Source: an uncultured Bacteroidales bacterium
GTDB taxonomy: Bacteria; Bacteroidota; Bacteroidia; Bacteroidales; F082
Direction of reading: 5' to 3'
DNA: 64,000 nt
Assembly: GCA_905233445.1 (NCBI GenBank)
Contig: CAJOEP010000005.1
Location: 1-64,000, forward strand
In this document: positions 50,188 to 58,521 of the stretch, piece after piece
Layout of the letters: the number at the start of each line of letters is the position of its first letter
How positions within the stretch are numbered: the stretch's first letter is position 1
The notes under the pieces: model-generated
Told to the model about the DNA's origin: nothing
Database searches by the model: none
Seen by the model: the letters and a program-made list of their open reading frames with translations, nothing else
Made by a program: the position numbers and the translations under genes

Positions 50188-51327
50188 ATGGATTTTAGCT
50201 ATTCAAAGACAGAAGAATTGTTCCTGCAGATGATCAGATCGTTTGCAGAGAACGAGGTCAAGCCTTTGGCAGCCGAAGTTGACGAGACAGAACGTTTCCC
50301 TATGGAGACCGTCAAGAAGATGGCGAAATTAGGTTTGATGGGCATCCCGGTACCAAGACAGTACGGCGGAGCCGGCGGATCAGTGCAGATGTACATCATG
50401 GCTGTTGAGGAGCTCTCAAGAGTGTGCGCCACTACAGGCGTTATCCTTTCAGCCCACACATCATTGTGCATGGCACCTATCCTCGAAAACGGAACAGAGG
50501 AACAGAAGATGAAATATTTGCCGAAGCTCGCATCAGGCGAATGGATCGGCGCTTTCGGTCTTACCGAGCCTAACGCCGGTACCGACGCTGCCATGCAGCA
50601 GACAATGGCTGTGGACGCTGGCGACAAATACATCCTCAACGGTTCGAAGATTTTCATCACCAACGCAGCATACGCCGACGTATTCATCGTCATGGCAATG
50701 ACCGACAAGAGCAAAGGCACCAAGGGCATCTCGGCATTCATAGTTGAGAAAGGCTTCAAGGGCTTCAGCATCGGTAAGAAAGAGTTGAAGATGGGTATCC
50801 GCGGCAGCGCGACCTGCGAGTTGATTTTCGAAAACTGCGAAGTGCCGAAGGAAAACCTCCTCGGACCTCTCGGAAAAGGCTTCAACATCGCTATGAAGAC
50901 CCTCGACGGTGGCCGTATCGGTATTGCTTCACAGGCTCTCGGCATCGCTCAAGGCGCTATGGATGAGACAGTGAAATACACCAAGGAACGTAAGCAGTTC
51001 GGCAAGGCTATCGCCCAGTTCCAGAACACCCAGTTCCAGATGGCCGACCTCAAGACAAAGGTCGAGGCAGCCCGTTTGCTCGTCAGAAGTGCGGCATGGA
51101 AGAAAGACAAAGGTCTCCCATACTCGGCAGATGCAGCAATGGCAAAACTCTTCGCAGCTGAGACAGCAATGGAAGTGACTACAAAGGCAGTCCAGTTCCA
51201 CGGCGGCTACGGCTACACACGTGAATATCCGGTCGAACGCATGATGCGCGACGCCAAGATTACCGAGATCTACGAAGGTACATCAGAGGTTCAGAGAATG
51301 GTTATCGCTGGTCATTTATTTAAATAG
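50188..51327 (+). CDS. bcd: Short-chain (butyryl-CoA) acyl-CoA dehydrogenase
   Basis: The 379-aa flavoprotein reduces crotonyl-CoA to butyryl-CoA. FGLTEPNAGTDAAMQQT binds FAD, QFGKAIAQFQNTQFQMAD and QFHGGYGYTREYPVERMMRD are family signatures, and the catalytic glutamate is in EIYEGTSEVQ near the C-terminus, the place expected for short-chain enzymes. It lies directly upstream of etfB and etfA, its electron partners. In clostridia this trio can bifurcate electrons to ferredoxin. Whether this one does cannot be told. Confidence 0.94.
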   Translation: MDFSYSKTEELFLQMIRSFAENEVKPLAAEVDETERFPMETVKKMAKLGLMGIPVPRQYGGAGGSVQMYIMAVEELSRVCATTGVILSAHTSLCMAPILENGTEEQKMKYLPKLASGEWIGAFGLTEPNAGTDAAMQQTMAVDAGDKYILNGSKIFITNAAYADVFIVMAMTDKSKGTKGISAFIVEKGFKGFSIGKKELKMGIRGSATCELIFENCEVPKENLLGPLGKGFNIAMKTLDGGRIGIASQALGIAQGAMDETVKYTKERKQFGKAIAQFQNTQFQMADLKTKVEAARLLVRSAAWKKDKGLPYSADAAMAKLFAAETAMEVTTKAVQFHGGYGYTREYPVERMMRDAKITEIYEGTSEVQRMVIAGHLFK

Positions 51328-51336
51328 GAGGGAAGG
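51326..51336 (+). promoter_or_regulatory. Strong Shine-Dalgarno of etfB overlapping the bcd stop
   Basis: AGGAGGGAAGG starts inside the bcd stop codon, about 7 bases before the etfB ATG. Most genes in the window lack such a site, so etfB may be translated at a high rate. Confidence 0.6.
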
Positions 51337-51339
51337 ATT

Positions 51340-52122
51340 ATGAATATTATAGTTTGTATTAAGCAAGTACCTGATACTACCGAAATCAAAATCGATCCGG
51401 TAAAGAACACCCTTATCCGTGAAGGCGTTCCGAGCATCATGAACCCGGACGACAAGGGCGGTCTCGAACTCGCACTCCAGATGAAAGACAAATACGGCGC
51501 TAACGTCACCGTTATCACAATGGGACCTCCACAAGCCGACCTCATCCTGAGAGAAGCTTTCGCTATGGGCGTTGACAGAGCTATCTTATTGAGCGACAGA
51601 AAGTTCGCTGGTGCAGATACTCTTGCAACATCATACGCATTAGCAGGCGCCATCAAGACTTTGGACTATGACCTCATCATCGCCGGCCGTCAGGCTATCG
51701 ACGGTGACACTGCACAGGTCGGTCCTGAGATGGCTGAACACCTCGGATTACCACAGGTTTCATACGTCATCGACGCTGAACGCAAGGAAAACGGCAACTT
51801 CATCGTGAAGAAAGAAAACGAAGACAGCGTGCAGACTCTCGAAGTCGAAGGCAAGTGCGTCCTCACAGTGTTGGCATCAGCATTCGAGGCTCGTTACATG
51901 ACAGTAGCCGGCATCGTTGACGCTTACAATAAAGAAGTTGAAGTTTGGGGCGCCGACAAACTCGATGTCGACGAGAACAAACTTGGTCTGAAAGGCTCAC
52001 CAACAAAGGTGTGGCAGTCATTCCCAAAACAGCTCAAGGCTCCGGGCGAAGTGTTCGAAGTCAGCGAAGAAGAAGCTGTGGAAATCATCGTTAAGAAACT
52101 TAAAGAAAAACATTTAATCTAA
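51340..52122 (+). CDS. etfB: Electron transfer flavoprotein beta subunit
   Basis: The 260-aa protein has the EtfB N-terminus IVCIKQVPDTTEIKID, MNPDDKGGLELALQMKD and AGRQAIDGDTAQVGPEMAEHL. It holds AMP or a second FAD and pairs with EtfA, encoded 10 bases downstream. The pair accepts or donates electrons for the acyl-CoA dehydrogenase. Confidence 0.95.
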   Translation: MNIIVCIKQVPDTTEIKIDPVKNTLIREGVPSIMNPDDKGGLELALQMKDKYGANVTVITMGPPQADLILREAFAMGVDRAILLSDRKFAGADTLATSYALAGAIKTLDYDLIIAGRQAIDGDTAQVGPEMAEHLGLPQVSYVIDAERKENGNFIVKKENEDSVQTLEVEGKCVLTVLASAFEARYMTVAGIVDAYNKEVEVWGADKLDVDENKLGLKGSPTKVWQSFPKQLKAPGEVFEVSEEEAVEIIVKKLKEKHLI

Positions 52123-52132
52123 AAGTAAAGCC

Positions 52133-53152
52133 ATGGATATCAAAGATTACAAAAACGTTTATGTGTTCGCAGAACAGCGCGGAGGTATGATTCAATCCGT
52201 AGCTTACGAACTTTTAGGTAAGGCTCGCGACTTGGCCGACGCTCTCGGCGAGAAAGTCGTGGCAATGTTACTCGGTCATAATGTCAAAGACCAGGCTCAA
52301 AGCCTCATCGAGATGGGTGCTGACGAAGTGCTCGTCGCCGACTGCCCTGAGCTCAAGGATTACTTGACAGAGCAGTACTCACAGGTTGTGTATCAGATGA
52401 TTACAGCCGGCTGCCCAAGCATCGTGCTTTACGGCGCAACAACCATCGGCCGTGACCTCGCACCACGTATCGCTTCACGTTTGAAGACCGGTCTGACAGC
52501 AGACTGCACCAAGCTTGAAATCGGTATCGTCGAGGAGACTGGCGAGAAACAGTTCCGCTCGACACGTCCAGCTTTCGGCGGCAACCTGATGGCTACCATT
52601 CTTTGCCCTAACACACGTCCTCAGATGTCGACAGTGCGTCCTGGCGTGATGCAGAAACGCGTCCGTGAGGCTGGCAGAAAAGGCACTATCACAATGTTTG
52701 CTCCTAAATTCGACACAAGCAAGTTCAAAGTGAAAGTCATCGAGACCAAGATGAACTGCAAGTGCGCTGACGACATCGCCGATGCCAAGATTTTGGTGTC
52801 AGGAGGCCGTGGCGTCCACGACAAGGAAGGCTTCAACAAGCTTCAGGCTTTGGCCGACGTTCTTGGCGGCATGGTGTCGTCATCACGCGCCATGGTTGAC
52901 GCAGGCATCATGGATCACTGCTTCCAGGTGGGTCAGACAGGTAAGACCGTCCGCCCGAACCTTTACATGGCATGCGGTATCTCAGGCGCCATCCAGCACC
53001 TCGCAGGTATGGAGGAGTCAGACTTCATCATCGCCATCAACAAGGACAAATATGCTCCTATTTTCAGCGCAGCTGACCTCGGCATCGTCGGCGACCTGCA
53101 CAAGATTGTCCCGATGTTGACAGAGAGACTGAAGAAAGATGTGGAAAAATAA
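52133..53152 (+). CDS. etfA: Electron transfer flavoprotein alpha subunit
   Basis: The 339-aa protein has an N-terminal EtfA domain ([20 protein letters not shown]) and the C-terminal FAD domain ([71 protein letters not shown]). It ends the module, and the terminator at 53211-53251 follows. Confidence 0.96.
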   Translation: MDIKDYKNVYVFAEQRGGMIQSVAYELLGKARDLADALGEKVVAMLLGHNVKDQAQSLIEMGADEVLVADCPELKDYLTEQYSQVVYQMITAGCPSIVLYGATTIGRDLAPRIASRLKTGLTADCTKLEIGIVEETGEKQFRSTRPAFGGNLMATILCPNTRPQMSTVRPGVMQKRVREAGRKGTITMFAPKFDTSKFKVKVIETKMNCKCADDIADAKILVSGGRGVHDKEGFNKLQALADVLGGMVSSSRAMVDAGIMDHCFQVGQTGKTVRPNLYMACGISGAIQHLAGMEESDFIIAINKDKYAPIFSAADLGIVGDLHKIVPMLTERLKKDVEK

Positions 53153-53210
53153 TCCCTTAGAGACGTTTCCTGAAACGTCTCAAACCTGAAACATTATTGT
53201 TTCGCTCATA

Positions 53211-53251
53211 AAATTCCCGGTGGAAGTGATTCTGCCGGGAATTTTTTTATT
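53211..53251 (+). terminator. Rho-independent terminator after etfA
   Basis: AAATTCCCGG pairs with CCGGGAATTT across a 14-base loop and a T-run follows. A weaker hairpin (GAGACGTTTC / GAAACGTCTC) lies upstream at 53159-53180. Confidence 0.85.
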
Positions 53252-53295
53252 TAAATAATTTTTTCTTAAATCATTTGCACAATCCAAAAAATTCG

Positions 53296-53303
53296 TATCT
53301 TTG
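53296..53303 (+). promoter_or_regulatory. -7 box of the SRP RNA gene
   Basis: TATCTTTG, five bases before the first paired base of the RNA. Confidence 0.65.
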
Positions 53304-53307
53304 CAGC

Positions 53308-53403
53308 GGGTAAGTCTTATACGACCAGCTCCTGTCGAACTCCCCCAGGGCCGGAAGGCAGCAAGGGTAGATGGTAGAGCGGTGCGATATAAGTAGCTTA
53401 CCC
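53308..53403 (+). ncRNA. ffs: Signal recognition particle RNA, small bacterial (4.5S) type
   Basis: About 96 bases. The ends pair as GGGTAAG with CTTACCC and the apical loop has the universal GGCCGGAAGGCAGCA signature bound by Ffh. A T-run ends it at 53404-53409. There is no Alu domain, so it is the short Gram-negative form. Confidence 0.95.
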
Positions 53404-53416
53404 TTTTTTGTCTGAA

Positions 53417-53884
53417 ATGATACTCGAACCGACATACACAGGCAAACAGTTTTGGCTTACAACAGTCATATCGGGATTGTTGTTAAGTGTCTTTATGTCA
53501 ATAGTTTACATCGTATTCTACGAGCGCCTGTATGTCGAGTCATCATACCTTTTCTCAATAATTTATCTTATTCCGTTCGTTTGGCTCAGCATCACTCTGG
53601 CCATCTTTAAAAACAAATTCGTTTGGAAAGAATTCCCCTTCGGTAAAGCATTCCTGATGAGTTTTTTAAGCGGAATAATCGGTTCAATACTGTTCAGCGG
53701 CGTAATTTATGTGTTTTACGCATACTTTGGAATGGAAAGCAGAATCAGCCTTTACGAAAACGGTCGCCTGATGCGTGAGCTTTTCTCACCCATAGCAACA
53801 GCTGTGTCAATGCTGATAATAAATGTGATACTCATTCTTATTTATTCGTTAATTATTGCTATCTTTGCACGAAAAAAAGTTTGA
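53417..53884 (+). CDS. DUF4199 membrane protein
   Basis: The 155-aa protein has four membrane helices and the DUF4199 pattern of Bacteroidetes. The ORF-track start is a TTG inside the SRP RNA terminator, so ATG 53417 is preferred. It ends one base before the glycosyltransferase ATG, a common neighbour for this family, and the two may be made together. Function unknown. Confidence 0.8.
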   Translation: MILEPTYTGKQFWLTTVISGLLLSVFMSIVYIVFYERLYVESSYLFSIIYLIPFVWLSITLAIFKNKFVWKEFPFGKAFLMSFLSGIIGSILFSGVIYVFYAYFGMESRISLYENGRLMRELFSPIATAVSMLIINVILILIYSLIIAIFARKKV

Positions 53885-53885
53885 A

Positions 53886-54821
53886 ATGGATATATCTGTC
53901 ATCATACCTTTATTAAATGAAGAGGAGTCTTTGCCTGAACTCGAGGCTTGGATTCGCCGAGTCATGAATGAGAACAATTACTCATACGAGATTGTTTTTG
54001 TCGACGACGGCAGCACCGACGGCTCTTGGCACTGCATCCAAAAGCTGAAGGAAAACAACCCTAATATCCATGCAATCCGCTTCCGCAGAAACTATGGCAA
54101 GTCGGCGGCACTCAACGAAGGATTCAAGATTGCTCAAGGCAATGTAGTCATCACTATGGATGCCGACCTTCAGGATAGCCCTGATGAGATACCGGAACTC
54201 TTCAACATGATTGAGAAAGACGGTTACGACCTCGTAAGTGGCTGGAAGAAAGTGCGTTACGACTCAAAAGTGGCAAAAAACATCCCCTCTAAGTTCTACA
54301 ACTGGTCGACTCGCCGCATGACTGGCATCAAACTTCATGACTTCAACTGCGGACTCAAGGCTTACCGCAACGAAGTGGTGAAAAGCATCGAGATTTACGG
54401 CGAGATGCATCGTTACATCCCTGTCATAGCAAAAGCTGCCGGATTTACTCACATAGGGGAGAAGGTGGTGCATCATCAGAAACGTAAATTCGGAGCCTCG
54501 AAATTTGGCATGAGCCGATTCTTAAGAGGTTACCTCGATTTGCTAACCATAACATTCATCTCAAAGTTCGGGAAACGCCCTATGCACCTCTTCGGAGGCT
54601 TAGGCTCACTGATGTTCCTTGCAGGTTTCATAATCGGTATCATATTGGTTGTCAAGAAGTTCGCTTATCATGCGTACGGCATGACCAACCGCCCGCTGTT
54701 CTACCTAGCACTTGTCTGCATCATCGTCGGCGTACAACTTTTCCTTACTGGATTCCTCGCGGAACTCATCCAGTCGTCATCGTCGAAACAAAAGGTTTAC
54801 GGAATCGCAGAAAAAATATAA
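53886..54821 (+). CDS. Glycosyltransferase family 2, polyprenyl-phosphate type
   Basis: The 311-aa enzyme has the GT-A domain of dolichyl/undecaprenyl-phosphate sugar transferases (SVIIPLLNEEESLPEL, FVDDGSTDGSW, MDADLQDSPDEIPEL with the DxD-type motif, KRKFGASKFGMSRFLRGYLD) and two C-terminal membrane helices. It would transfer a sugar from a nucleotide donor to lipid phosphate for envelope glycan assembly. ATG 53886 (MDISVIIPLL) is chosen over an upstream start inside the previous gene. Confidence 0.92.
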   Translation: MDISVIIPLLNEEESLPELEAWIRRVMNENNYSYEIVFVDDGSTDGSWHCIQKLKENNPNIHAIRFRRNYGKSAALNEGFKIAQGNVVITMDADLQDSPDEIPELFNMIEKDGYDLVSGWKKVRYDSKVAKNIPSKFYNWSTRRMTGIKLHDFNCGLKAYRNEVVKSIEIYGEMHRYIPVIAKAAGFTHIGEKVVHHQKRKFGASKFGMSRFLRGYLDLLTITFISKFGKRPMHLFGGLGSLMFLAGFIIGIILVVKKFAYHAYGMTNRPLFYLALVCIIVGVQLFLTGFLAELIQSSSSKQKVYGIAEKI

Positions 54822-54905
54822 CCAGTTACCAGTTGACAGTTGGCAGTTTTTAGTAGTTTAACTGGAAACTGGTAACTGCTAACTGCAAATTGCCAACTGC
54901 AAACT
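54821..54905 (+). repeat. Inverted pair of heptad arrays, CCAGTTA / AACTGNN family
   Basis: CCAGTTA, CCAGTTG, ACAGTTG, GCAGTTT, TTAGTAG, three bases, then AACTGGA, AACTGGT, AACTGCT, AACTGCA, AATTGCC, AACTGCA, AACT. It fills the space between convergent genes and resembles 47844-47914. Confidence 0.85.
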
Positions 54906-54906
54906 T

Positions 54907-55317
54907 TTAATATCTGTCATACGGGTCATCATACGGCTCGTCGAAGCTTTCATCTTCGTAAAATTCTTCCTCATCCTCGCCAAAGATGTCTTCCTCGTCC
55001 TCAGCAAACATGTTTTCGCCTTCTTCCCAGTCGAAGTCCTCTTCAAGCTTGCTCTCGTCAAACTCGTCAATGTCGTTCATCTCATTCATGAAGTCGCGCA
55101 ACTCCTCGTCACTCATCTCATCGAGGTTGGCTGTCAATAACTTGTTGTCGCGTGACGATGCCCTTAATTCCTTCAAAACCTCTGGTGAAATATAAAAATC
55201 ATCAATGTTATCCTGACAATATTTTATATATTTAGGGTCTTTTTCAAATACCTCAGCCAAAGTTTCACCCTCATATTTACCAAAAGTGAAAATAGAGTCA
55301 ATGTCGTAAAATTTCAT
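54907..55317 (-). CDS. Exodeoxyribonuclease X C-terminal-like protein with acidic tail
   Basis: The first third of this 136-aa protein resembles the small domain found at the C-terminus of ExoX-type proteins (FTFGKYEGETLAEVFEKDPKYIKY). The last half is almost only Asp, Glu, Phe and Tyr, a tail that mimics nucleic acid or binds a basic partner. There is no nuclease catalytic part. Function unknown. Promoter TATATTTG at 55366-55373 on the minus strand. Confidence 0.7.
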   Translation of the reverse strand: MKFYDIDSIFTFGKYEGETLAEVFEKDPKYIKYCQDNIDDFYISPEVLKELRASSRDNKLLTANLDEMSDEELRDFMNEMNDIDEFDESKLEEDFDWEEGENMFAEDEEDIFGEDEEEFYEDESFDEPYDDPYDRY

Positions 55318-55320
55318 ATC

Positions 55321-55358
55321 TTTTAAATTTTGAATCTTTAAATCTTAAATCATAAATG
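55321..55358 (+). repeat. AT-rich 7/8-base run (AATCTTTA family)
   Basis: AATTTTG, AATCTTTA, AATCTTA, AATCATA, upstream of the acidic-tail gene, same family as 2280-2330. Confidence 0.5.
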
Positions 55359-55365
55359 CCAATTG

Positions 55366-55373
55366 CAAATATA
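55366..55373 (-). promoter_or_regulatory. -7 box of the acidic-tail gene
   Basis: TATATTTG on the minus strand, about 49 bases before the ATG. Confidence 0.5.
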
Positions 55374-55403
55374 ACACTTTTTTCTGAAATGTCAACAGTT
55401 TCT

Positions 55404-55772
55404 TTATTTTTTGAAACAAAAATAAACCGCCAGCACCATAAAGCCAAATCCAATCACATGATTCCAGCTGAAAGTGCCCATTTTGAACACTTTAATAGTG
55501 ATAATCATGAACACAATAAGACTGATAACTTCCTGAATCACTTTGAGTTGCACAAGACTAAAAGGTCCGCCGTTGACCTCTGAGCCGATGCGGTTGGCCG
55601 GTACCATAAAAGAATATTCCAAAAGAGCAACACCCCAACTTGCTAAAATGATGAGTATCAATGGCCAATCCTTAAGAATACCCATATCCGTCAATTTCAG
55701 ATTGCCATACCATGCAAAAGTCATGAAAATGTTCGAGATGACTAAAAACAAAATAGTATAAAGTGTTTTCAT
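55404..55772 (-). CDS. DUF486 (DMT superfamily) membrane protein
   Basis: The 122-aa protein has four membrane helices and matches DUF486 (ISNIFMTFAWYGNL, LIILASWGVALLEYSFMVPANRIG, FSLVQLKVIQEVISL), small relatives of drug/metabolite transporters. No substrate is known. Promoter TAATTTTG at 55792-55799 on the minus strand. Confidence 0.88.
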   Translation of the reverse strand: MKTLYTILFLVISNIFMTFAWYGNLKLTDMGILKDWPLILIILASWGVALLEYSFMVPANRIGSEVNGGPFSLVQLKVIQEVISLIVFMIITIKVFKMGTFSWNHVIGFGFMVLAVYFCFKK

Positions 55773-55851
55773 TATTAATAAAATTGGGTTGCAAAATTAA
55801 GAAAATCCTGTTAATCTTGTTAATAATGTTAAAAAAATAACAAAAAATCAC

Positions 55852-55877
55852 TATCTTTGCAAAAAATATCGCGATAT
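55852..55877 (+). promoter_or_regulatory. Promoter and palindrome at the gmhA start
   Basis: TATCTTTG at 55852-55859, then a perfect 12-base palindrome ATATCGCGATAT (55866-55877) that runs into the ATG at 55876. It may be an operator or only chance. Confidence 0.5.
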
Positions 55878-56451
55878 GATTTCAATTGAAAATATAATTC
55901 GGTCTTCAATCGATGTCAAGCAATTGATTCTCAATGATAAAGCTCTCATAAAAGGAATCAACGACGCTGCTATGATGTGTGTCGAGTCGCTGAAAAACGG
56001 GGGAAAGATTCATTTCTGCGGCAATGGAGGCAGTGCTTCCGATGCCCAGCATCTAGCAGCCGAGCTTAGTGGACGTTTTTATTACGACCGTCCGCCGCTT
56101 AATTCAGAGGCGCTGCATGTCAACACGAGCTATCTCACTGCCGTCGCAAATGACTATTCCTATGACATGATATATGCCCGCATGCTTCAAGCTTCAGCAA
56201 AAAAAGGAGATGTCATGGTTGGTATAAGCACTTCAGGTAATTCAGCTAACATATTGAAAGCCATCGAGGTAGCCAAAGAAATCGGTGTCAAGACGATTGG
56301 CATGACAGGAGAGAAGGGCGGCAAAATGGCCTGCTGCTGCGACATTTTACTGAATGTTCCAAGCAACTGCACACCTCGCATCCAAGAGTCTCATATCATG
56401 ATTGGCCATATCATCTGTGAAATCATCGAAGCAACAATGTTCCCGAGGTAA
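55876..56451 (+). CDS. gmhA: Sedoheptulose-7-phosphate isomerase (phosphoheptose isomerase)
   Basis: The 191-aa SIS-domain enzyme makes D-glycero-D-manno-heptose-7-phosphate for heptose sugars. FCGNGGSASDAQHLAAEL and ISTSGNSANILKAIE form the phosphosugar site, and CTPRIQESHIMIGH is typical of GmhA near the C-terminus. It stands two bases before the phosphatase gene of the same pathway, so LPS or other glycans of this organism may contain heptose. Confidence 0.93.
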   Translation: MISIENIIRSSIDVKQLILNDKALIKGINDAAMMCVESLKNGGKIHFCGNGGSASDAQHLAAELSGRFYYDRPPLNSEALHVNTSYLTAVANDYSYDMIYARMLQASAKKGDVMVGISTSGNSANILKAIEVAKEIGVKTIGMTGEKGGKMACCCDILLNVPSNCTPRIQESHIMIGHIICEIIEATMFPR

Positions 56452-56453
56452 TC

Positions 56454-56993
56454 ATGGACTGGAAACGCTTAATCGACAAATCATGGACACTGTTCCTCGA
56501 CCGTGACGGCGTTATCAACGTTCGCCTAATCGATGATTATGTCAAGAATATCAATGAGTTTGAGTTCATACCTGGTGTTTTGGACGCTTTTAAGATATTT
56601 TCCGGGAAATTTGGAAGAATCATCATAGTTACCAATCAACAAGGAGTAGGGAAAGGTCTAATGACACTCGATGATGTCAATAAAGTGCATGATTATATGC
56701 TGAAAGAGATCGAAAATCAAAAGGGTAGGGTTGACAAGATATATGTCTGTCCGCAACTGAAATCCGACCCCGACAATTTCCGCAAGCCAAGTCCACGAAT
56801 GGCATTTATGGCACAACATGATTTTCCGGAAATCGACTTTGAAAAATCCATCATGATCGGAGACTCAAATTCAGATATGGAATTCGGACGAAATGCCGGA
56901 ATGTTTACAATATTAATAGGTGATGAACCTGTTAAATGCAAGCCGAATAGCAAATTTGAATCACTTTTTAGTTTTGCAAAAATATTAAAGTAA
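56454..56993 (+). CDS. gmhB: HAD-IIIA heptose-bisphosphate phosphatase (GmhB-like)
   Basis: The 179-aa HAD phosphatase has the nucleophile motif FLDRDGVIN, VTNQQGVGKGLM and the acidic MIGDSNSDMEFG. It follows gmhA and probably removes the 7- or 1,7-phosphate. The zinc loop of classical GmhB (a CxH with a later CxC) is reduced: only one Cys is kept in YVCPQLKSDPDNFRKP. It may bind no zinc. Confidence 0.88.
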   Translation: MDWKRLIDKSWTLFLDRDGVINVRLIDDYVKNINEFEFIPGVLDAFKIFSGKFGRIIIVTNQQGVGKGLMTLDDVNKVHDYMLKEIENQKGRVDKIYVCPQLKSDPDNFRKPSPRMAFMAQHDFPEIDFEKSIMIGDSNSDMEFGRNAGMFTILIGDEPVKCKPNSKFESLFSFAKILK

Positions 56994-57036
56994 TACTTTA
57001 ATTTATATATATTAAAATATTTATAATCAATATTAT

Positions 57037-58521
57037 ATGTCCACATTGATATTGTCTGTTTTTGTTATATACACCATCCTGATTCTGGTGATAGCCCATC
57101 TTACTTCGCGAAAATCGACGAATGAGACGTTCTTTACCGGAAATCGCAAATCACCTTGGTTTGTGGTGGCTTATGGCATGATTGGTGCATCACTGTCAGG
57201 GGTAACTTTCATGTCGGTGCCAGGCAATGTCTATACCAGCCAATTCACTTATTTCGGCATAGTGCTCGGCTATATCATTGGTTACGCCGTGATTGCGCTC
57301 GTTTTGCTGCCTCTATATTACAAACTCAATCTGACCTCGATTTATACGTATCTCGAGATGCGCTTCGGAAAACACTCCGAAAAGACAGGAGCAGCGTTTT
57401 TCATTATTTCACGTTTGCTGGGGTCAGCATTGCGTATGTATCTGGTAGTCTTCGTGTTATATGAGTTTGTATTCAAATCATGGGGCATACCGTTCTGGGT
57501 GCCGGCAGTCATATTTATAGCATTGATTCTGGTTTATACATTTAAAGGTGGAATAAAAACCGTTGTTTGGACCGACACCCTGCAGACTACATTCCTGCTA
57601 CTTGCTGCGATAATTACTGTGGTTTGCATACTTAAAGAACTGAATATCTCAATACCCGACCTGCTGAAAGCATCATCAGATCAAGGTTATACGAAACTTT
57701 TTGAAACAGATCCCAATCATAGCCGTTTCTGGCTGAAACAGATTCTCAGTGGTGCATTCATCACCATTGTGATGACCGGACTCGACCAGGATATGATGCA
57801 GAAAAACATGACATGCAAGAGTCTTCGCGACGCCCAGAAAAACGTGATGACTTCAAGCATCCTGTTCATCTTTGTGAACATCATTTTCCTCTGTCTTGGC
57901 GCATCTCTTATTTATTATGCTCAACAGACTGGTTTCCAATTGCCTACAAACGAAAGTGGAGTAGTGGTCAACGATAAGATTTTCCCTGCTATCGCATTCA
58001 GTTTCAGCAAGTTCACAAGCATCGTATTCGTCATCGGACTTGTCGCGGCAGGCTATTCATCGGCCGACGGCACACTGACGGCACTTACCACAACTTTTTG
58101 CTATAATTTCCTTGATTTCGGAAACAGAAACGACATCACAGAAGCCGACAAACTCAAAAAGAGAAAGTTGATACATGTCTTATTTGCAATAGTTTACTTG
58201 TTGATAATCATTGCATTCAGGCCTTTCCACAACCAGTCGCTTATCGATAAGGTGTTTGAAATAGCTGGTTACACCTATGGACCGTTGCTTGGACTGTATT
58301 CGTTCGGTTTGTTTATAAAAAACCGCAAGCCTGTCGATAAATTTGTGCCATATATCGCAATAGCGTCGCCAATTTTGAGTTATATACTTAATTTGTATTC
58401 GACACAATTGCTCAACGGATATAAATTTGGTTTTGAAATATTGATTATCAATGGGTTAATCACATTTACAGCGTTGCTTATGTCATCAAAAAAAACGAAA
58501 ATAAAAACAGAAATCATATGA
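57037..58521 (+). CDS. Sodium:solute symporter (SSS family)
   Basis: The 494-aa transporter has about 13 membrane helices with the SSS pattern: GNRKSPWFVVAYGMIGASLSGVTFMSVPGNVY in the first helices and KGGIKTVVWTDTLQTTFLL in the middle. The substrate may be a sugar, amino acid or vitamin and cannot be told. Its stop overlaps the next ATG (ATGA). Confidence 0.9.
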   Translation: MSTLILSVFVIYTILILVIAHLTSRKSTNETFFTGNRKSPWFVVAYGMIGASLSGVTFMSVPGNVYTSQFTYFGIVLGYIIGYAVIALVLLPLYYKLNLTSIYTYLEMRFGKHSEKTGAAFFIISRLLGSALRMYLVVFVLYEFVFKSWGIPFWVPAVIFIALILVYTFKGGIKTVVWTDTLQTTFLLLAAIITVVCILKELNISIPDLLKASSDQGYTKLFETDPNHSRFWLKQILSGAFITIVMTGLDQDMMQKNMTCKSLRDAQKNVMTSSILFIFVNIIFLCLGASLIYYAQQTGFQLPTNESGVVVNDKIFPAIAFSFSKFTSIVFVIGLVAAGYSSADGTLTALTTTFCYNFLDFGNRNDITEADKLKKRKLIHVLFAIVYLLIIIAFRPFHNQSLIDKVFEIAGYTYGPLLGLYSFGLFIKNRKPVDKFVPYIAIASPILSYILNLYSTQLLNGYKFGFEILIINGLITFTALLMSSKKTKIKTEII

